Shown here: piece by piece, positions 7,914 to 16,196 of the stretch | Numbering within the stretch: the stretch's first letter is position 1 | How the letters are laid out: each line of letters opens with the position of its first letter | Source of the DNA: Clostridiales bacterium | GTDB lineage: Bacteria > Bacillota > Clostridia > Caldicoprobacterales > DTU083 | DNA: 35,314 nucleotides | NCBI GenBank assembly: GCA_012837325.1 | Contig: DURK01000079.1 | Location: forward strand, 1-35,314 | Direction of reading: 5' to 3' | Notes under the pieces: model-generated | The model's input: only the letters and a program-made list of their open reading frames with translations | Databases searched by the model: none | What the model was told of the DNA's origin: nothing | Program-made: the position numbers and the translations under genes

Positions 7914-8702
7914 TTACCATATCGTAAATCCGCCATCCATAACCAGATTAATACCGGTTACATAACGCGAAGCCTCACTTGCCAAGAAAACAACAGGCCC
8001 TTTAATGTCGTCTTGATCCGGCCACTTTCCCAAAGGGGTGTGCTCCATATAAGTTCGATAAAAATCCGGCCGCAGCGCCCCCAGTTTTGGATCAAATCCC
8101 CCCGGACTGATGCAGTTGGCGCGAATGTTATCCTTTCCAAAAAAGGCGGCAAGCCATTTTGTATAACCAACCATTCCCCATTTTTCAAAAGTATACCCCA
8201 CGGGACTGCTTTGGCCTGCTTCATAGTATGGAAAATGGGGTGCTGTTACACCTTGGATGGAAGAAATATTGATGATGGTGCCCGCACCTTGTTTTTGCAT
8301 ATATGGCAAGACAGCTTTGGTTAATAACAAAGTGCCGCTTACATTGACGTCAATTGTATGGTTAAGTCTTTCTCTATTCATATCCGGCAAGTCGCCGTAA
8401 CCTTCTCGAGTCACTGCATTGTTAACCAAAATATCAATATGCCCGAACTTTTCAGCCACCGCTGTGACGAACTTTTCGATGGATTCATCACTCGCCAGAT
8501 CAAGACTCATCCCAACAGCATTCAGACCGCACTCTTGTAATTGTTTGGCATATCCTTCGCACCTTTCTCCATTGCGGGAGGCAATGATTGCAACAGCCCC
8601 TGCTTCTGCAAGACCTTCGGAAATAGGAGTTCCATACAAGCCGGTTCCACCGGTTACGATAGCTGTCTTTCCAGTTAAATCGAACATTTCATGTGCATTC
8701 AT
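7914..8702 (-). CDS. SDR-family oxidoreductase (SDR D)
   Basis: A 262-residue classical SDR with complete motifs: TGGTGLYG (17-24), NNA (94-96), Ser147/148 in INISS, and Tyr170-x3-Lys174 (YTFEK). The C-terminus is VMDGGFTIW. It is the most canonical of the four SDRs here and is probably an NAD(P)-dependent sugar or sugar-acid dehydrogenase of the gluconate 5-dehydrogenase / 2-keto-3-deoxygluconate dehydrogenase type (inference from context). ATG 8702 is preferred to the in-frame ATG at 8726 because AAGGAG stands 9 bases before it and overlaps the stop of the upstream aldolase gene. It is the second gene of the operon 9591-6487. Confidence 0.9.
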   Translation of the reverse strand: MNAHEMFDLTGKTAIVTGGTGLYGTPISEGLAEAGAVAIIASRNGERCEGYAKQLQECGLNAVGMSLDLASDESIEKFVTAVAEKFGHIDILVNNAVTREGYGDLPDMNRERLNHTIDVNVSGTLLLTKAVLPYMQKQGAGTIINISSIQGVTAPHFPYYEAGQSSPVGYTFEKWGMVGYTKWLAAFFGKDNIRANCISPGGFDPKLGALRPDFYRTYMEHTPLGKWPDQDDIKGPVVFLASEASRYVTGINLVMDGGFTIW

Positions 8703-8715
8703 ATCCCGGATCTCC

Positions 8716-9591
8716 TTATACTTCACCTGCTGTCTTCATAATGGATTTCACCAGGTCTTTTTGTTCTTCACTTAATTCAGGTTCGTAATCAGGACAGAAC
8801 AAGCCTTCAAAGCCAAGAAGGTTCATGGCGTAGCTGAAAGCAGGCCAAATACCTACAACAAACATTTCATCTCTTGCTTTCATCATACGGTTAAGGTTAG
8901 CTTTTCCGGTTTCAAAGTCTCCTTTGTTAAAAGCAGCTTGAGCGGCTTGAATGGTCTTTGGAAAGCAAGCAAATATACCGTCGAGAAAATGATGTATGCC
9001 ATAAGTGTATCCCATGGTGAAAAGATCCGAATTAGAGAAGATTGGAGTAAAATCTTTCTTTAAACCCTTTGTATCGTGAAGGGCTTTGATGAGAACTGCA
9101 TCGCCGGTTTTAATTCCTTTTATATTCTCTACATCAGCCAGCTTCACTACATCAGCATAAGTAAGCTTATACCTGGCGGTAAATGGGTGGTCATAAAGAT
9201 AAACAGGGTGATCAGTCAACGATGCTGCTGCTTTAAAATAATTCATGGCAGTTTGTTGCGTCATGCTAAAATAGTATGGTGCAGTCAATACAATGGAGAC
9301 ATCATAATTATTCAGTACATCTAAACGTTCCTTTACCCGGGCTATACTATTGTCCGCAGCTCCTACTAAAAGCGGTACGCGGTTTCGAACAGCCTTTACC
9401 GCTATTTCGATAGCTATTCGGTACTGATCGGATCTGATACAGCCAAGCATGCCCATGGTACCCATAAGCAAAAGCCCGGAAGCCCCAGCTGCTATTTGAC
9501 TTTCAATATGCGCATCCAAGCTTTGCTTTATGATATTTCCATCGCAATCCAGAGGTGTACCTAAAGCACAATAAAACCCCTTCTGTAACAT
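8716..9591 (-). CDS. NAL/DHDPS-family aldolase with altered substrate motif
   Basis: A 291-residue Schiff-base aldolase. Lys161 (IKGIKTGD) and Tyr133 (YLYDHP) are in place. The carboxylate-binding GTTGE motif reads GTMGM (44-48), so the second hydroxyl residue and the Glu are both replaced, which suggests a different substrate head group from the first aldolase at 60-986. It is the first gene of the second catabolic operon (aldolase, SDR D, two unknowns, YhcH). GGAGG lies about 9 bases before the ATG. An extended -10 and an inverted repeat lie 49-77 bases upstream. The two aldolases are distant from each other in sequence, so they are not a recent duplicate. Confidence 0.87.
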   Translation of the reverse strand: MLQKGFYCALGTPLDCDGNIIKQSLDAHIESQIAAGASGLLLMGTMGMLGCIRSDQYRIAIEIAVKAVRNRVPLLVGAADNSIARVKERLDVLNNYDVSIVLTAPYYFSMTQQTAMNYFKAAASLTDHPVYLYDHPFTARYKLTYADVVKLADVENIKGIKTGDAVLIKALHDTKGLKKDFTPIFSNSDLFTMGYTYGIHHFLDGIFACFPKTIQAAQAAFNKGDFETGKANLNRMMKARDEMFVVGIWPAFSYAMNLLGFEGLFCPDYEPELSEEQKDLVKSIMKTAGEV

Positions 9592-9637
9592 GGTTCTTTT
9601 CCTCCATTTTTCATTTTCTGTATATACATTTGATCTA

Positions 9638-9668
9638 TAAGTATAACAGGTACCCTGCTTACAACTTA
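9638..9668 (-). promoter_or_regulatory. Extended -10 promoter within an imperfect inverted repeat
   Basis: On the minus strand TGTTATACT (9648-9640) fits an extended -10. It is embedded in an imperfect inverted repeat, with TAAGTATAACAGG on the left and CCTGCTTACAACTTA on the right around a 3-base centre. This is a possible operator for the aldolase operon starting at 9591. Confidence 0.4.
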
Positions 9669-9808
9669 CATGTTCTCAAATATAATACCTATATGGTCTT
9701 TGCTAATAGACTGGAGAAACAGTGCATACAAGCGTTTTCCCAACCAATTATCCTGATTATAACACCTTTCAATCTACGAATCAATTTATTGTAAAACATA
9801 AATTATAC

Positions 9809-9837
9809 TTTTCAATTGCTTGATTTTATATTACAAT
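9809..9837 (+). promoter_or_regulatory. Candidate promoter of the ABC transporter operon
   Basis: TTTTCA-N17-TACAAT resembles the -35/-10 arrangement at 3793. A palindrome ATAGC-TATAT-GCTAT (9836-9850) would cover the transcription start, as an operator might. A second candidate (TTGACA at 9903, N17, GATAAA at 9926) is closer to the gene but has a weaker -10. Confidence 0.35.
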
Positions 9838-9922
9838 AGCTATATGCTATAACCATAAATTTAGTAAATCTATCTTGATTCATTGTTGTAAATATGTTAT
9901 TTTTGACAACAAACAGCAATGA

Positions 9923-9952
9923 AGAGATAAATTATTCTATCTCTCTTTTTTT
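9923..9952 (+). terminator. Terminator-like hairpin in the ABC operon leader
   Basis: AGAGATA and TATCTCT pair over 7 bases with an 8-base loop and are followed by a run of seven T, 45 bases before the first permease ATG. If transcription starts upstream (for example at about 9845), this could be an attenuator. The stem is AT-rich and weak, so it may be chance. Confidence 0.35.
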
Positions 9953-9996
9953 ATGAAGAAATTTCAACGATTCCCCGAAAGGAGCTGCAGCTTAAT

Positions 9997-10974
9997 ATGT
10001 TAAAATATTTTGTAAGCAGAATTCTATTGCTGATACCAATGCTATTGGTAATCGGCCTGGTTGTTTTCATTGGTTTGGAACTGGCGCCAGGAGATCCCAT
10101 AACGGCTATGATCCCGCCCGACCAGTTATCTTCTATGACCTTGGAGGATATAGAGGCTATGAGAGAAAGTCTGGGATTAAATGACCCGATGCTGGTTCGC
10201 TATTTCCGCTGGCTTTTCAATCTCATCAAAGGTGATATGGGATATAGCGTCGTAACAGGTACACCTATTGCTAGTATAATCCAAAACCTGCTGCCTGCTA
10301 CAATTAAATTGACATTCGCTGCACTGATCATATCAACGATTATCGGCTTATTATTTGGTATTGTTTCCGCAATCAAAAGCAACACCTTCATAGATTATAT
10401 TTCATCGGTTCTTGGTGTAATTGGTATTTCGATGCCGGAGTTCTTTATCGGTATACTGGCTCTGTTGATTTTTGCCATACGTCTGAAATGGTTTCCGGCT
10501 CAGGGGCGTACAGATGTAGGCCTTAATGCACTCCAATCTTTGAAATATCTTGTACTACCCGCCTGCAGCTTAGGGATGGTGCTGGCGGCAGCACTAATGC
10601 GGTATACACGAAACGCTATGTTGGATGTATTAAATAAAGACTACGTTAAAACAGCGCGAGCAAAGGGTCTGCCTGAATGGAAGGTTTATTACAAGCATGT
10701 ATTTCGAAACTCCCTCATGCCCATCAGCGTTTTGCTTTTGTTACGTCTTCCTATGTTGATTGGAGGATCTGTCGTAATTGAACAGGTCTTTGGTTATGCA
10801 GGAGTTGGTTCCCGTCTGCTGGCAGCCATTAATGGAAGCGACTACCAACTGGTATTGGTAATTATATTGCTGCTTTCAACTGTATCCCTATTGGCCAGTG
10901 TTCTTATAGACATGTTTACTGCATTGCTTGACCCCCGTGTTCGCCTGGGTGGAGATATTGGAGGTGCAAAGTAA
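9997..10974 (+). CDS. Opp/Dpp-type ABC transporter permease (DppB-like)
   Basis: A 325-residue integral membrane permease with six predicted membrane segments: an N-terminal one at about residues 10-30, then a cluster from about 100 to the C-terminus. The cytoplasmic loop ARAKGLPEWKVYYKHVFRNSLMP is the EAA-type coupling motif that contacts the ATPases. The N-terminal LVVFIGLELAPGDPI is typical of the OppB/DppB branch. GAAAGGAGC lies upstream of the ATG. It is the first gene of a four-gene operon of two permeases and two ATPases; the binding proteins are encoded on the other strand at 14012-17939. This transporter class carries peptides but, in many Clostridia and Thermotogae, also oligosaccharides. 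Its place here favours a sugar-derived ligand (inference). Confidence 0.92.
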   Translation: MLKYFVSRILLLIPMLLVIGLVVFIGLELAPGDPITAMIPPDQLSSMTLEDIEAMRESLGLNDPMLVRYFRWLFNLIKGDMGYSVVTGTPIASIIQNLLPATIKLTFAALIISTIIGLLFGIVSAIKSNTFIDYISSVLGVIGISMPEFFIGILALLIFAIRLKWFPAQGRTDVGLNALQSLKYLVLPACSLGMVLAAALMRYTRNAMLDVLNKDYVKTARAKGLPEWKVYYKHVFRNSLMPISVLLLLRLPMLIGGSVVIEQVFGYAGVGSRLLAAINGSDYQLVLVIILLLSTVSLLASVLIDMFTALLDPRVRLGGDIGGAK

Positions 10975-10975
10975 T

Positions 10976-11857
10976 ATGGCAACAGTATTAGCATCAAAAC
11001 AAAAAGTTAAAAAATCCAGCCTTGCAAAAAGAAACCTGCAAAAACTTTTGAACAATAAGCTTGCAGTCTTTGGATTGATTGTAGTCACAGCTATGATTCT
11101 GGCATGTATTGCCGCACCACTGCTAACCCCTTATGATCCGATGAAGATATCCCTTTCCGAACGTGATCTCGAACCAAGCAGTAATCATTTGTTTGGCACG
11201 GATAAGCTGGGCCGCGATGTCTTTGCCCGTACCTTGTATGGAGGCAGGATGTCCATCTTGATTGGGCTGTCTGGTGCGATCGGTGGTATGTTGCTTGGTG
11301 TTATATTTGGAAGCTTATGTGGTTTCTTTGGTGGTACATTGGATGCCATTTTTGTTAAGATAGCCGAACTGGTTTCGGTAGTCCCGCAATTGCTCCTGGT
11401 ATTGGTCTTGTCAACCTTTTTAGGAGCTGGTGTCCAAAACTTGATTTATGTATTTATGTTTACAGGCTGGGTGGCTACCTTCCGTCTGGTAAGAGGCCGG
11501 TTCTTTTCCTTGCGTGAAGAAAGCTTTGTCGAAGCATGCCGTGCATTTGGAATCGGAAATTTATCCATCGCCTTTAAGCATATCCTTCCAAACTGTCTGG
11601 GTCCCGTGGCTGTACAACTGACCCTTAATACCGCAGGCTTTATTTTACAGGAAGCAGCTTTGTCCTTTATCGGCCTTGGTGTTCCCTCTGGTGTTCCTAC
11701 CTGGGGTAACATCATGAATGCTGCCAAAGAAATTATTGTGATAACACAAAGCCCTTGGCTCTGGATCCCTCCGGGAATCGCCATAGCTTTATTTGTTCTT
11801 GGTGTCAATTCCTTAGGCGACGGGATGCGGGATGTACTGGATCCCAGCCAACTGTAA
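10976..11857 (+). CDS. Opp/Dpp-type ABC transporter permease (DppC-like)
   Basis: A 293-residue permease of the OppC/DppC branch. A long cytoplasmic N-terminus (MATVLASKQKVKKSSLAKRN) leads into a first membrane segment at about residues 30-52. The conserved FGTDKLGRDVFARTLYGGR follows, then the EAA loop EACRAFGIGNLSIAFKHILPN and GLGVPSGVPTWGNIM. ATG 10976 begins one base after the TAA of the first permease with GGAGGTG 9 bases before it, indicating tight coupling. It forms the membrane pore as a heterodimer with the preceding protein. Confidence 0.92.
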   Translation: MATVLASKQKVKKSSLAKRNLQKLLNNKLAVFGLIVVTAMILACIAAPLLTPYDPMKISLSERDLEPSSNHLFGTDKLGRDVFARTLYGGRMSILIGLSGAIGGMLLGVIFGSLCGFFGGTLDAIFVKIAELVSVVPQLLLVLVLSTFLGAGVQNLIYVFMFTGWVATFRLVRGRFFSLREESFVEACRAFGIGNLSIAFKHILPNCLGPVAVQLTLNTAGFILQEAALSFIGLGVPSGVPTWGNIMNAAKEIIVITQSPWLWIPPGIAIALFVLGVNSLGDGMRDVLDPSQL

Positions 11858-11869
11858 GGAGGAGCATAT

Positions 11870-12880
11870 ATGAACAAACAGGACTATATACTAAGTATTA
11901 ATGATCTGAAAACACAGTTCAAAATTGGCAAAAGAGTTGTGAAAGCCGTTGACGGTGTAACTCTGAATGTACGACGTGGTAAAACCATGGGGCTGGTAGG
12001 AGAAAGCGGTTGCGGAAAAAGCGTGACCGCACATTCCATCATGCAGCTTCTGCCCAAGGCCGGTTCAATAAAAGAAGGCGAAATTATATTCCGACCACAA
12101 AATAGTGAGGAATTTGATATTGCAAAGTACAGAAAAACAGATAAAAAACTTAGAAATATGCGGGGAAGGCAAATCTCCATGATTTTTCAGGATCCGATGT
12201 CTTCTCTGAATCCTGTCTATCGAATCGGAGATCAAATTATTGAGAGTATTATCCAACATGAAAGAATATCCAAAAAAGCTGCCATCAAACGTACGGTAGA
12301 CATGTTGGAAATGTTAAGCATTCCACAAGCAGATAAAAGGATAATGGATTACCCTCATCAGTTTTCCGGTGGTATGAAGCAGAGGGTCATGATTGCCATG
12401 GGGCTGATAACCAATCCTGAACTCCTGATTGCAGATGAGCCCACCACCGCTCTTGATGTTACAATCCAAGCGCAGATATTGGAGCTTATGCAGCAAATGC
12501 AAGAACAGCTTGGATTTACGATTATCATCATTACCCATAACATGGGTATTGTTGCTGATATGGCCGACGACATTGCAGTAATGTATATGGGTAAGATCAT
12601 GGAGTTCGGTGCAAAAGAAGATATCTTTTTACGCCCCACTCATCCCTATACCAGAGCTTTACTAAAGTCTGTACCTGTACTGGGCAATGGCGGTAATGAT
12701 CGGCTGGAGCCCATTCGAGGTACTACACCTGATCCCTCCGATATGCCAGAAGGATGTTCATTTATGCCGCGTTGTGATCTTGCAACAGAGAAATGTAAAA
12801 ATGCACCGCCATATGAAGATGTTGGGAATGGGCATATGGTTCGATGCTGGTACGCCAAAGGAGGAGCTGCGAATGAGTAA
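11870..12880 (+). CDS. Opp/Dpp-type ABC transporter ATPase (DppD-like)
   Basis: A 336-residue ATP-binding subunit. The Walker A is GESGCGKS, the Q-loop FQDPMSSLNP, the signature FSGGMKQR, the Walker B LLIADEPTTALD and the switch His is in IIITHN. The C-terminal oligopeptide/dipeptide extension contains four cysteines in the pattern C-x5-C-x6-C-x-n-C (CSFMPRCDLATEKC and the later MVRCW), typical of the Fe-S-like C-terminal domain of Opp/Dpp ATPases. AAGGAGG precedes the ATG. Energises import together with the next gene. Confidence 0.94.
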   Translation: MNKQDYILSINDLKTQFKIGKRVVKAVDGVTLNVRRGKTMGLVGESGCGKSVTAHSIMQLLPKAGSIKEGEIIFRPQNSEEFDIAKYRKTDKKLRNMRGRQISMIFQDPMSSLNPVYRIGDQIIESIIQHERISKKAAIKRTVDMLEMLSIPQADKRIMDYPHQFSGGMKQRVMIAMGLITNPELLIADEPTTALDVTIQAQILELMQQMQEQLGFTIIIITHNMGIVADMADDIAVMYMGKIMEFGAKEDIFLRPTHPYTRALLKSVPVLGNGGNDRLEPIRGTTPDPSDMPEGCSFMPRCDLATEKCKNAPPYEDVGNGHMVRCWYAKGGAANE

Positions 12881-13922
12881 TCAAAGTAATCATACTGAGA
12901 TTCTTCTTGACATAAAAAACATAAAGAAATATTATCCCATTCAAGCAGGGTTGTTCCGCAGAACCATCGGCCATGTAAAAGCAGTCGATGATGTAAGTCT
13001 GTATGTAAAAAGGGGTGAAACCCTTGGACTGGTTGGTGAAAGCGGATGTGGAAAAACCACTTTGGGAAAATGTATCGTAAGGCTTCATCGTCCTACAGAA
13101 GGCGAGCTTCGCTATCGGTTTGATGAGGACGGTGAATATAAAGACCTGCTGTCTCTGGATAAAAAGGAAAGCTTTAATGCCAGAAAGAAGATTCAAATGG
13201 TATTTCAGGATCCATACTCTTCCCTGAATCCCATTAAAAATATTTTAACAGCATTTGATGAACCCTTGAGGATTCATGGCTGGACCAATGCCAACGAGAG
13301 AAAAGAACGAGTTGCTGAACTTTTAGAGTCGGTCAACCTCCATGCTGATTATATGTATCGCTATCCCAACGAATTTTCAGGGGGACAGCGTCAACGCATA
13401 TGTATTGCGCGAGCCATGTGCGTGAATCCCGATCTTATCGTTTGTGATGAACCGGTTTCTGCATTAGACGTTTCCATACAGGCACAGGTTCTGAACCTAA
13501 TGAAAGATCTCCAGAAAGAGCATGGGCTCACCTATGTCTTCATTGCTCATGACTTATCTGTAGTTGAGTATATGAGTGATCGTATTGCAGTTATGTATCT
13601 GGGCAAGGTAGTTGAGCTTGCCTCTGCAAAGAAATTGTATTATCACTTTGAACACCCATATACGGAAGCATTGCTATCCGCTATCCCCATTCCGAAGATT
13701 GGTGAAAAGCGTCAACGCATTATACTGGAAGGTGATGTTCCCTCTCCTGCCAATCCCCCTGCTGGATGTCGATTCCATACCCGCTGTCATAAAGTAATGG
13801 ATATTTGCAGGGTGAAGAGTCCAGAACTGCGTCCAATGAAAAATGACCCCGATCACCTTGTTGCATGTCATTTAGCAGATACGGTGGAAGATATAGCAGA
13901 AATACCTGCTGATGCAGTGTAA
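12873..13922 (+). CDS. Opp/Dpp-type ABC transporter ATPase (DppF-like)
   Basis: A 349-residue second ATPase with Walker A GESGCGKTT, Q-loop FQDPYSSLNP, signature FSGGQRQR, Walker B LIVCDEPVSALD and switch His in FIAHD. The C-terminal cysteine cluster (CRFHTRCHKVMDIC and VACH) is present. The start at ATG 12873 overlaps the end of the first ATPase by 8 bases, with AAAGGAGGAG directly upstream; longer in-frame starts lie wholly inside the preceding gene and are not supported. It completes the transport engine and is the last gene before a bidirectional terminator. Confidence 0.94.
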   Translation: MSNQSNHTEILLDIKNIKKYYPIQAGLFRRTIGHVKAVDDVSLYVKRGETLGLVGESGCGKTTLGKCIVRLHRPTEGELRYRFDEDGEYKDLLSLDKKESFNARKKIQMVFQDPYSSLNPIKNILTAFDEPLRIHGWTNANERKERVAELLESVNLHADYMYRYPNEFSGGQRQRICIARAMCVNPDLIVCDEPVSALDVSIQAQVLNLMKDLQKEHGLTYVFIAHDLSVVEYMSDRIAVMYLGKVVELASAKKLYYHFEHPYTEALLSAIPIPKIGEKRQRIILEGDVPSPANPPAGCRFHTRCHKVMDICRVKSPELRPMKNDPDHLVACHLADTVEDIAEIPADAV

Positions 13923-13943
13923 TAGAAAATGCTTTATGCTATT

Positions 13944-13980
13944 AAAAAATCCCCGAAAGGAAACTTCTCGGGGATTTTTT
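13944..13980. terminator. Bidirectional rho-independent terminator
   Basis: AAAAAATCCCCGA pairs with TCGGGGATTTTTT across an 11-base loop. It lies between the convergent ATPase gene and the first binding-protein gene, with A- and T-runs on both sides. Its loop core (GAAAGGAAAC) is also found in the terminator at 16129-16163. Confidence 0.9.
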
Positions 13981-14011
13981 GTTCTGTATAGACCTATATG
14001 CTGTTAATTCC

Positions 14012-15754
14012 TTATTCAGCTGCATTAATCGTCCATTTGTGGAGATAACGCTCGTAATTGGACCATTCGTTGGAGAGAACGAGCTCATCGGGAAGATTCA
14101 CTCTGGCTGTGTTGAATACCTGAATATTTCTTAGAGCAAACAATGGAATATTCCACAGCATCTCTTCCGTTTCAACTTTCTGAATCTCTTTGATTACTTC
14201 AATACGTCTGTCAGGATCGGTTGTTACCCAAAGTTCTTCAAGCAGAGCGTCCAAGCCTGGATAATCAGTAGGATAAATACTGCCAGCTATGGAAGTTCCA
14301 ATAGTGGGGCTATACCAACCATTGTAAGCCTCCTCAACTGCCATGGCAGAGAGACCGGCATAAATCATATGATAGTCTCTTACTTCATAGATCTGGGAGA
14401 CCAGATCACCAGTTAACAGAATCCACTCTGCTTTTACGCCGATATCAGCTAGATATGCAACAATAGCATCCATTAGATCTGCAGAACCTTGGTCAGCATA
14501 ATAGCAGGCCAGCTTCACTGTTTCGTTAAAATCAAAGCCTGCTTCTTCAAGCAGCTGCTTTGCAAGCTCGGGATCATAAGTCAGTTCGTAAACTTCATCA
14601 TTATAATAGGGCATAGATGCAGGTACTTTGCTGTTTGTAAGGGTTGCCTGTCCAGGCATAAGATTATCAATGATAGCCTGCCTGTCAATCGCATGACCTA
14701 GTGCACGTCTGGCACGGATATCACTGAACAAATCATTGCCTTCTCCCTTTGGTCCATAGCTGTTCCACATGAGGTATCTTATAAAATAAATATCTGTATA
14801 AAATGCTTCATAATTGGGATTCTGCAGAGCAGCCTGCGCTGTTGCGAGATCGTTGGTTTGAAAGAAGTCAACTTCATCTGAAAGGGCGCGGGTTGCATAA
14901 TCTGCCTCAGACATCTGGGTGAGCTTGACCTGTTTTATTTGAAATTCTTCATCACCAAAGTAATCATCGAACACTTCAAGCAGTGCGTAGTCATTGGGAA
15001 CAAATTCAGTGATCTTGTAGGGGCCAGTGCCTATCGGCCAGTCATAGAATTCGGAAGTGTTTAAGGTCAAAGGATCCAGTCCTTCTATCTTATGACGGGG
15101 AAAAATGTTAAATTGAGCCAATGCCAGAAGGAAGGTACCTGTGGGCTTAGCCATGTCAATTGTGATTACATTGCCGTCAACCGAGATGCCTTCCAAGTCA
15201 TCAGCAGCTGTTTTGCTGTCATCAGCCATGTATTCGGCAGCACCTTTGATATTACTGAGAGCAGTTTTAATAACTCCGTTCACTTGCGATGCCTTTAATG
15301 CAGTTTTAATGGAAAATGCTACATCATCAGCGGAAAAATCTTCGCCGTCATGCCATTTTACACCTTCATGCAGTGTAAAGGTATACTGCATACCGTCGTC
15401 AGATTGTGTCCACTCTTTTGCCAGGTCACCATAAACCGGGTTGAGATCGGAGTCCAGTCTTAACAGCCTGGAAAAGAGCATCATTCTAACGATGCCTCCA
15501 TAATCAGACCAAGAACCAGTCCATTTATCACTCATGCCTTGCATCGTAGGTAAAAGAAGCATGTCAGGACCTATTCCCGTACTTGGCTCAGGTTCCGGTT
15601 CCGGTTCCGGCTCATCGGCCGGTTTTGGTGTTGCGGGCTCCTGAATCTCGGGAGCTTTGGTTGGTTCTACATCTGTTGGCTCTCCCTGTCCGCAACCGGC
15701 CAGAAGACCGATAAGCATCAACACAGAGAGAATCAGTGCGAGAGTACGCTTCAT
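14012..15754 (-). CDS. Family-5 (peptide/nickel-type) ABC solute-binding lipoprotein, copy 1
   Basis: A 580-residue extracellular binding protein. A lipoprotein signal peptide (MKRTLALIL..., lipobox LLAGC with Cys at residue 21) is followed by a Pro/Glu-rich linker and the SBP family-5 domain (YTFTLHEGVKWHDGEDFSADDV, FPRHKIEGLDP, YDWPIGTGPYKI). It aligns without gaps to copy 2 (16197-17939); I count about 73 differences, roughly 87% identity. ATG 15754 has AAGGAGG about 8 bases before it; longer starts lie in the structured leader. It has its own promoter (16035-16063) and a leader of about 270 bases. It is the likely ligand receptor for the convergent ABC operon at 9997-13922. Confidence 0.93.
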   Translation of the reverse strand: MKRTLALILSVLMLIGLLAGCGQGEPTDVEPTKAPEIQEPATPKPADEPEPEPEPEPSTGIGPDMLLLPTMQGMSDKWTGSWSDYGGIVRMMLFSRLLRLDSDLNPVYGDLAKEWTQSDDGMQYTFTLHEGVKWHDGEDFSADDVAFSIKTALKASQVNGVIKTALSNIKGAAEYMADDSKTAADDLEGISVDGNVITIDMAKPTGTFLLALAQFNIFPRHKIEGLDPLTLNTSEFYDWPIGTGPYKITEFVPNDYALLEVFDDYFGDEEFQIKQVKLTQMSEADYATRALSDEVDFFQTNDLATAQAALQNPNYEAFYTDIYFIRYLMWNSYGPKGEGNDLFSDIRARRALGHAIDRQAIIDNLMPGQATLTNSKVPASMPYYNDEVYELTYDPELAKQLLEEAGFDFNETVKLACYYADQGSADLMDAIVAYLADIGVKAEWILLTGDLVSQIYEVRDYHMIYAGLSAMAVEEAYNGWYSPTIGTSIAGSIYPTDYPGLDALLEELWVTTDPDRRIEVIKEIQKVETEEMLWNIPLFALRNIQVFNTARVNLPDELVLSNEWSNYERYLHKWTINAAE

Positions 15755-16028
15755 GTAGTTTTCCTCCTTTTTTAAGTTTGTAAGATCCTTGAAAGCATAG
15801 AAACCTTTCAAGTTTATGTTAAAAGGCTGTGAATTACCATGCCTTTTAAGCACCAAAGGGAATGAATATATCTATGTGTATTGTAGAATCATCGTTCGAA
15901 GCATTGATAATGCTCATTTAATTGTTGATTTATCTGGATTTTGTTATATGCTTTATCGTAAACTATTTGCATTTATTTGAAAATAACCTATCACAAATAT
16001 ACAACTGATACAAAATATGTGAATCATT
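15755..16028 (-). promoter_or_regulatory. Long structured 5' leader of binding-protein gene copy 1
   Basis: The leader contains two consecutive hairpins. Hairpin A is CTTGAAAG / CTTTCAAG (15788-15812, 8 pairs, 9-base loop). Hairpin B is TTAAAAGGC / GCCTTTTAA (15819-15849, 9 pairs). Equivalent hairpins with different stem sequences stand at the same distance before copy 2. A separate small inverted repeat, GCATT-GAT-AATGC (15901-15913), has no counterpart there. Confidence 0.6.
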
Positions 16029-16034
16029 AATATT

Positions 16035-16063
16035 ATATTATTTTAAAAAGTAAAAAATGTCAA
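16035..16063 (-). promoter_or_regulatory. Promoter of binding-protein gene copy 1
   Basis: On the minus strand TTGACA-N17-TAATAT. The same -35, spacer length and -10 occur upstream of copy 2 (18142-18170), inside otherwise diverged DNA, which supports both. Confidence 0.75.
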
Positions 16064-16128
16064 TACGCCCGACTGAAATATACCTCTATTTTATTTTCAG
16101 CTGTTTCTATAGAATATTTTAATCAGTA

Positions 16129-16163
16129 AAAAAACCCTGAAAGGAAACCTTTCAGGGTTTTTT
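16129..16163 (-). terminator. Rho-independent terminator of binding-protein gene copy 2
   Basis: A perfect 16-base-pair stem (AAAAAACCCTGAAAGG / CCTTTCAGGGTTTTTT) with an AAA loop lies 34 bases after the copy 2 stop and before the copy 1 promoter. The two binding-protein genes are therefore separate transcription units. Confidence 0.92.
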
Positions 16164-16196
16164 AGCTGTTTCTTAATCTTTTAAGTGCTGTTTCAA

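Larger units (their letters stand above)
9592..9996. other. Divergent intergenic region between the aldolase operon and the ABC operon
   Basis: These 405 bases are AT-rich and hold no convincing gene. They contain an inverted repeat over an extended -10 for the minus-strand operon (9638-9668) and two candidate plus-strand promoters (9809-9837 and 9903-9931). They also contain a small palindrome, ATAGC-TATAT-GCTAT (9836-9850), and a terminator-like hairpin (9923-9952) before the first permease gene. Confidence 0.7.

Noticed and set aside
15590-15625. A short tandem repeat in the binding-protein genes (Pro-Glu codons) as a genomic repeat element
   Set aside because: It is the acidic Pro-Glu linker just after the lipobox, which is common low-complexity sequence in lipoproteins.
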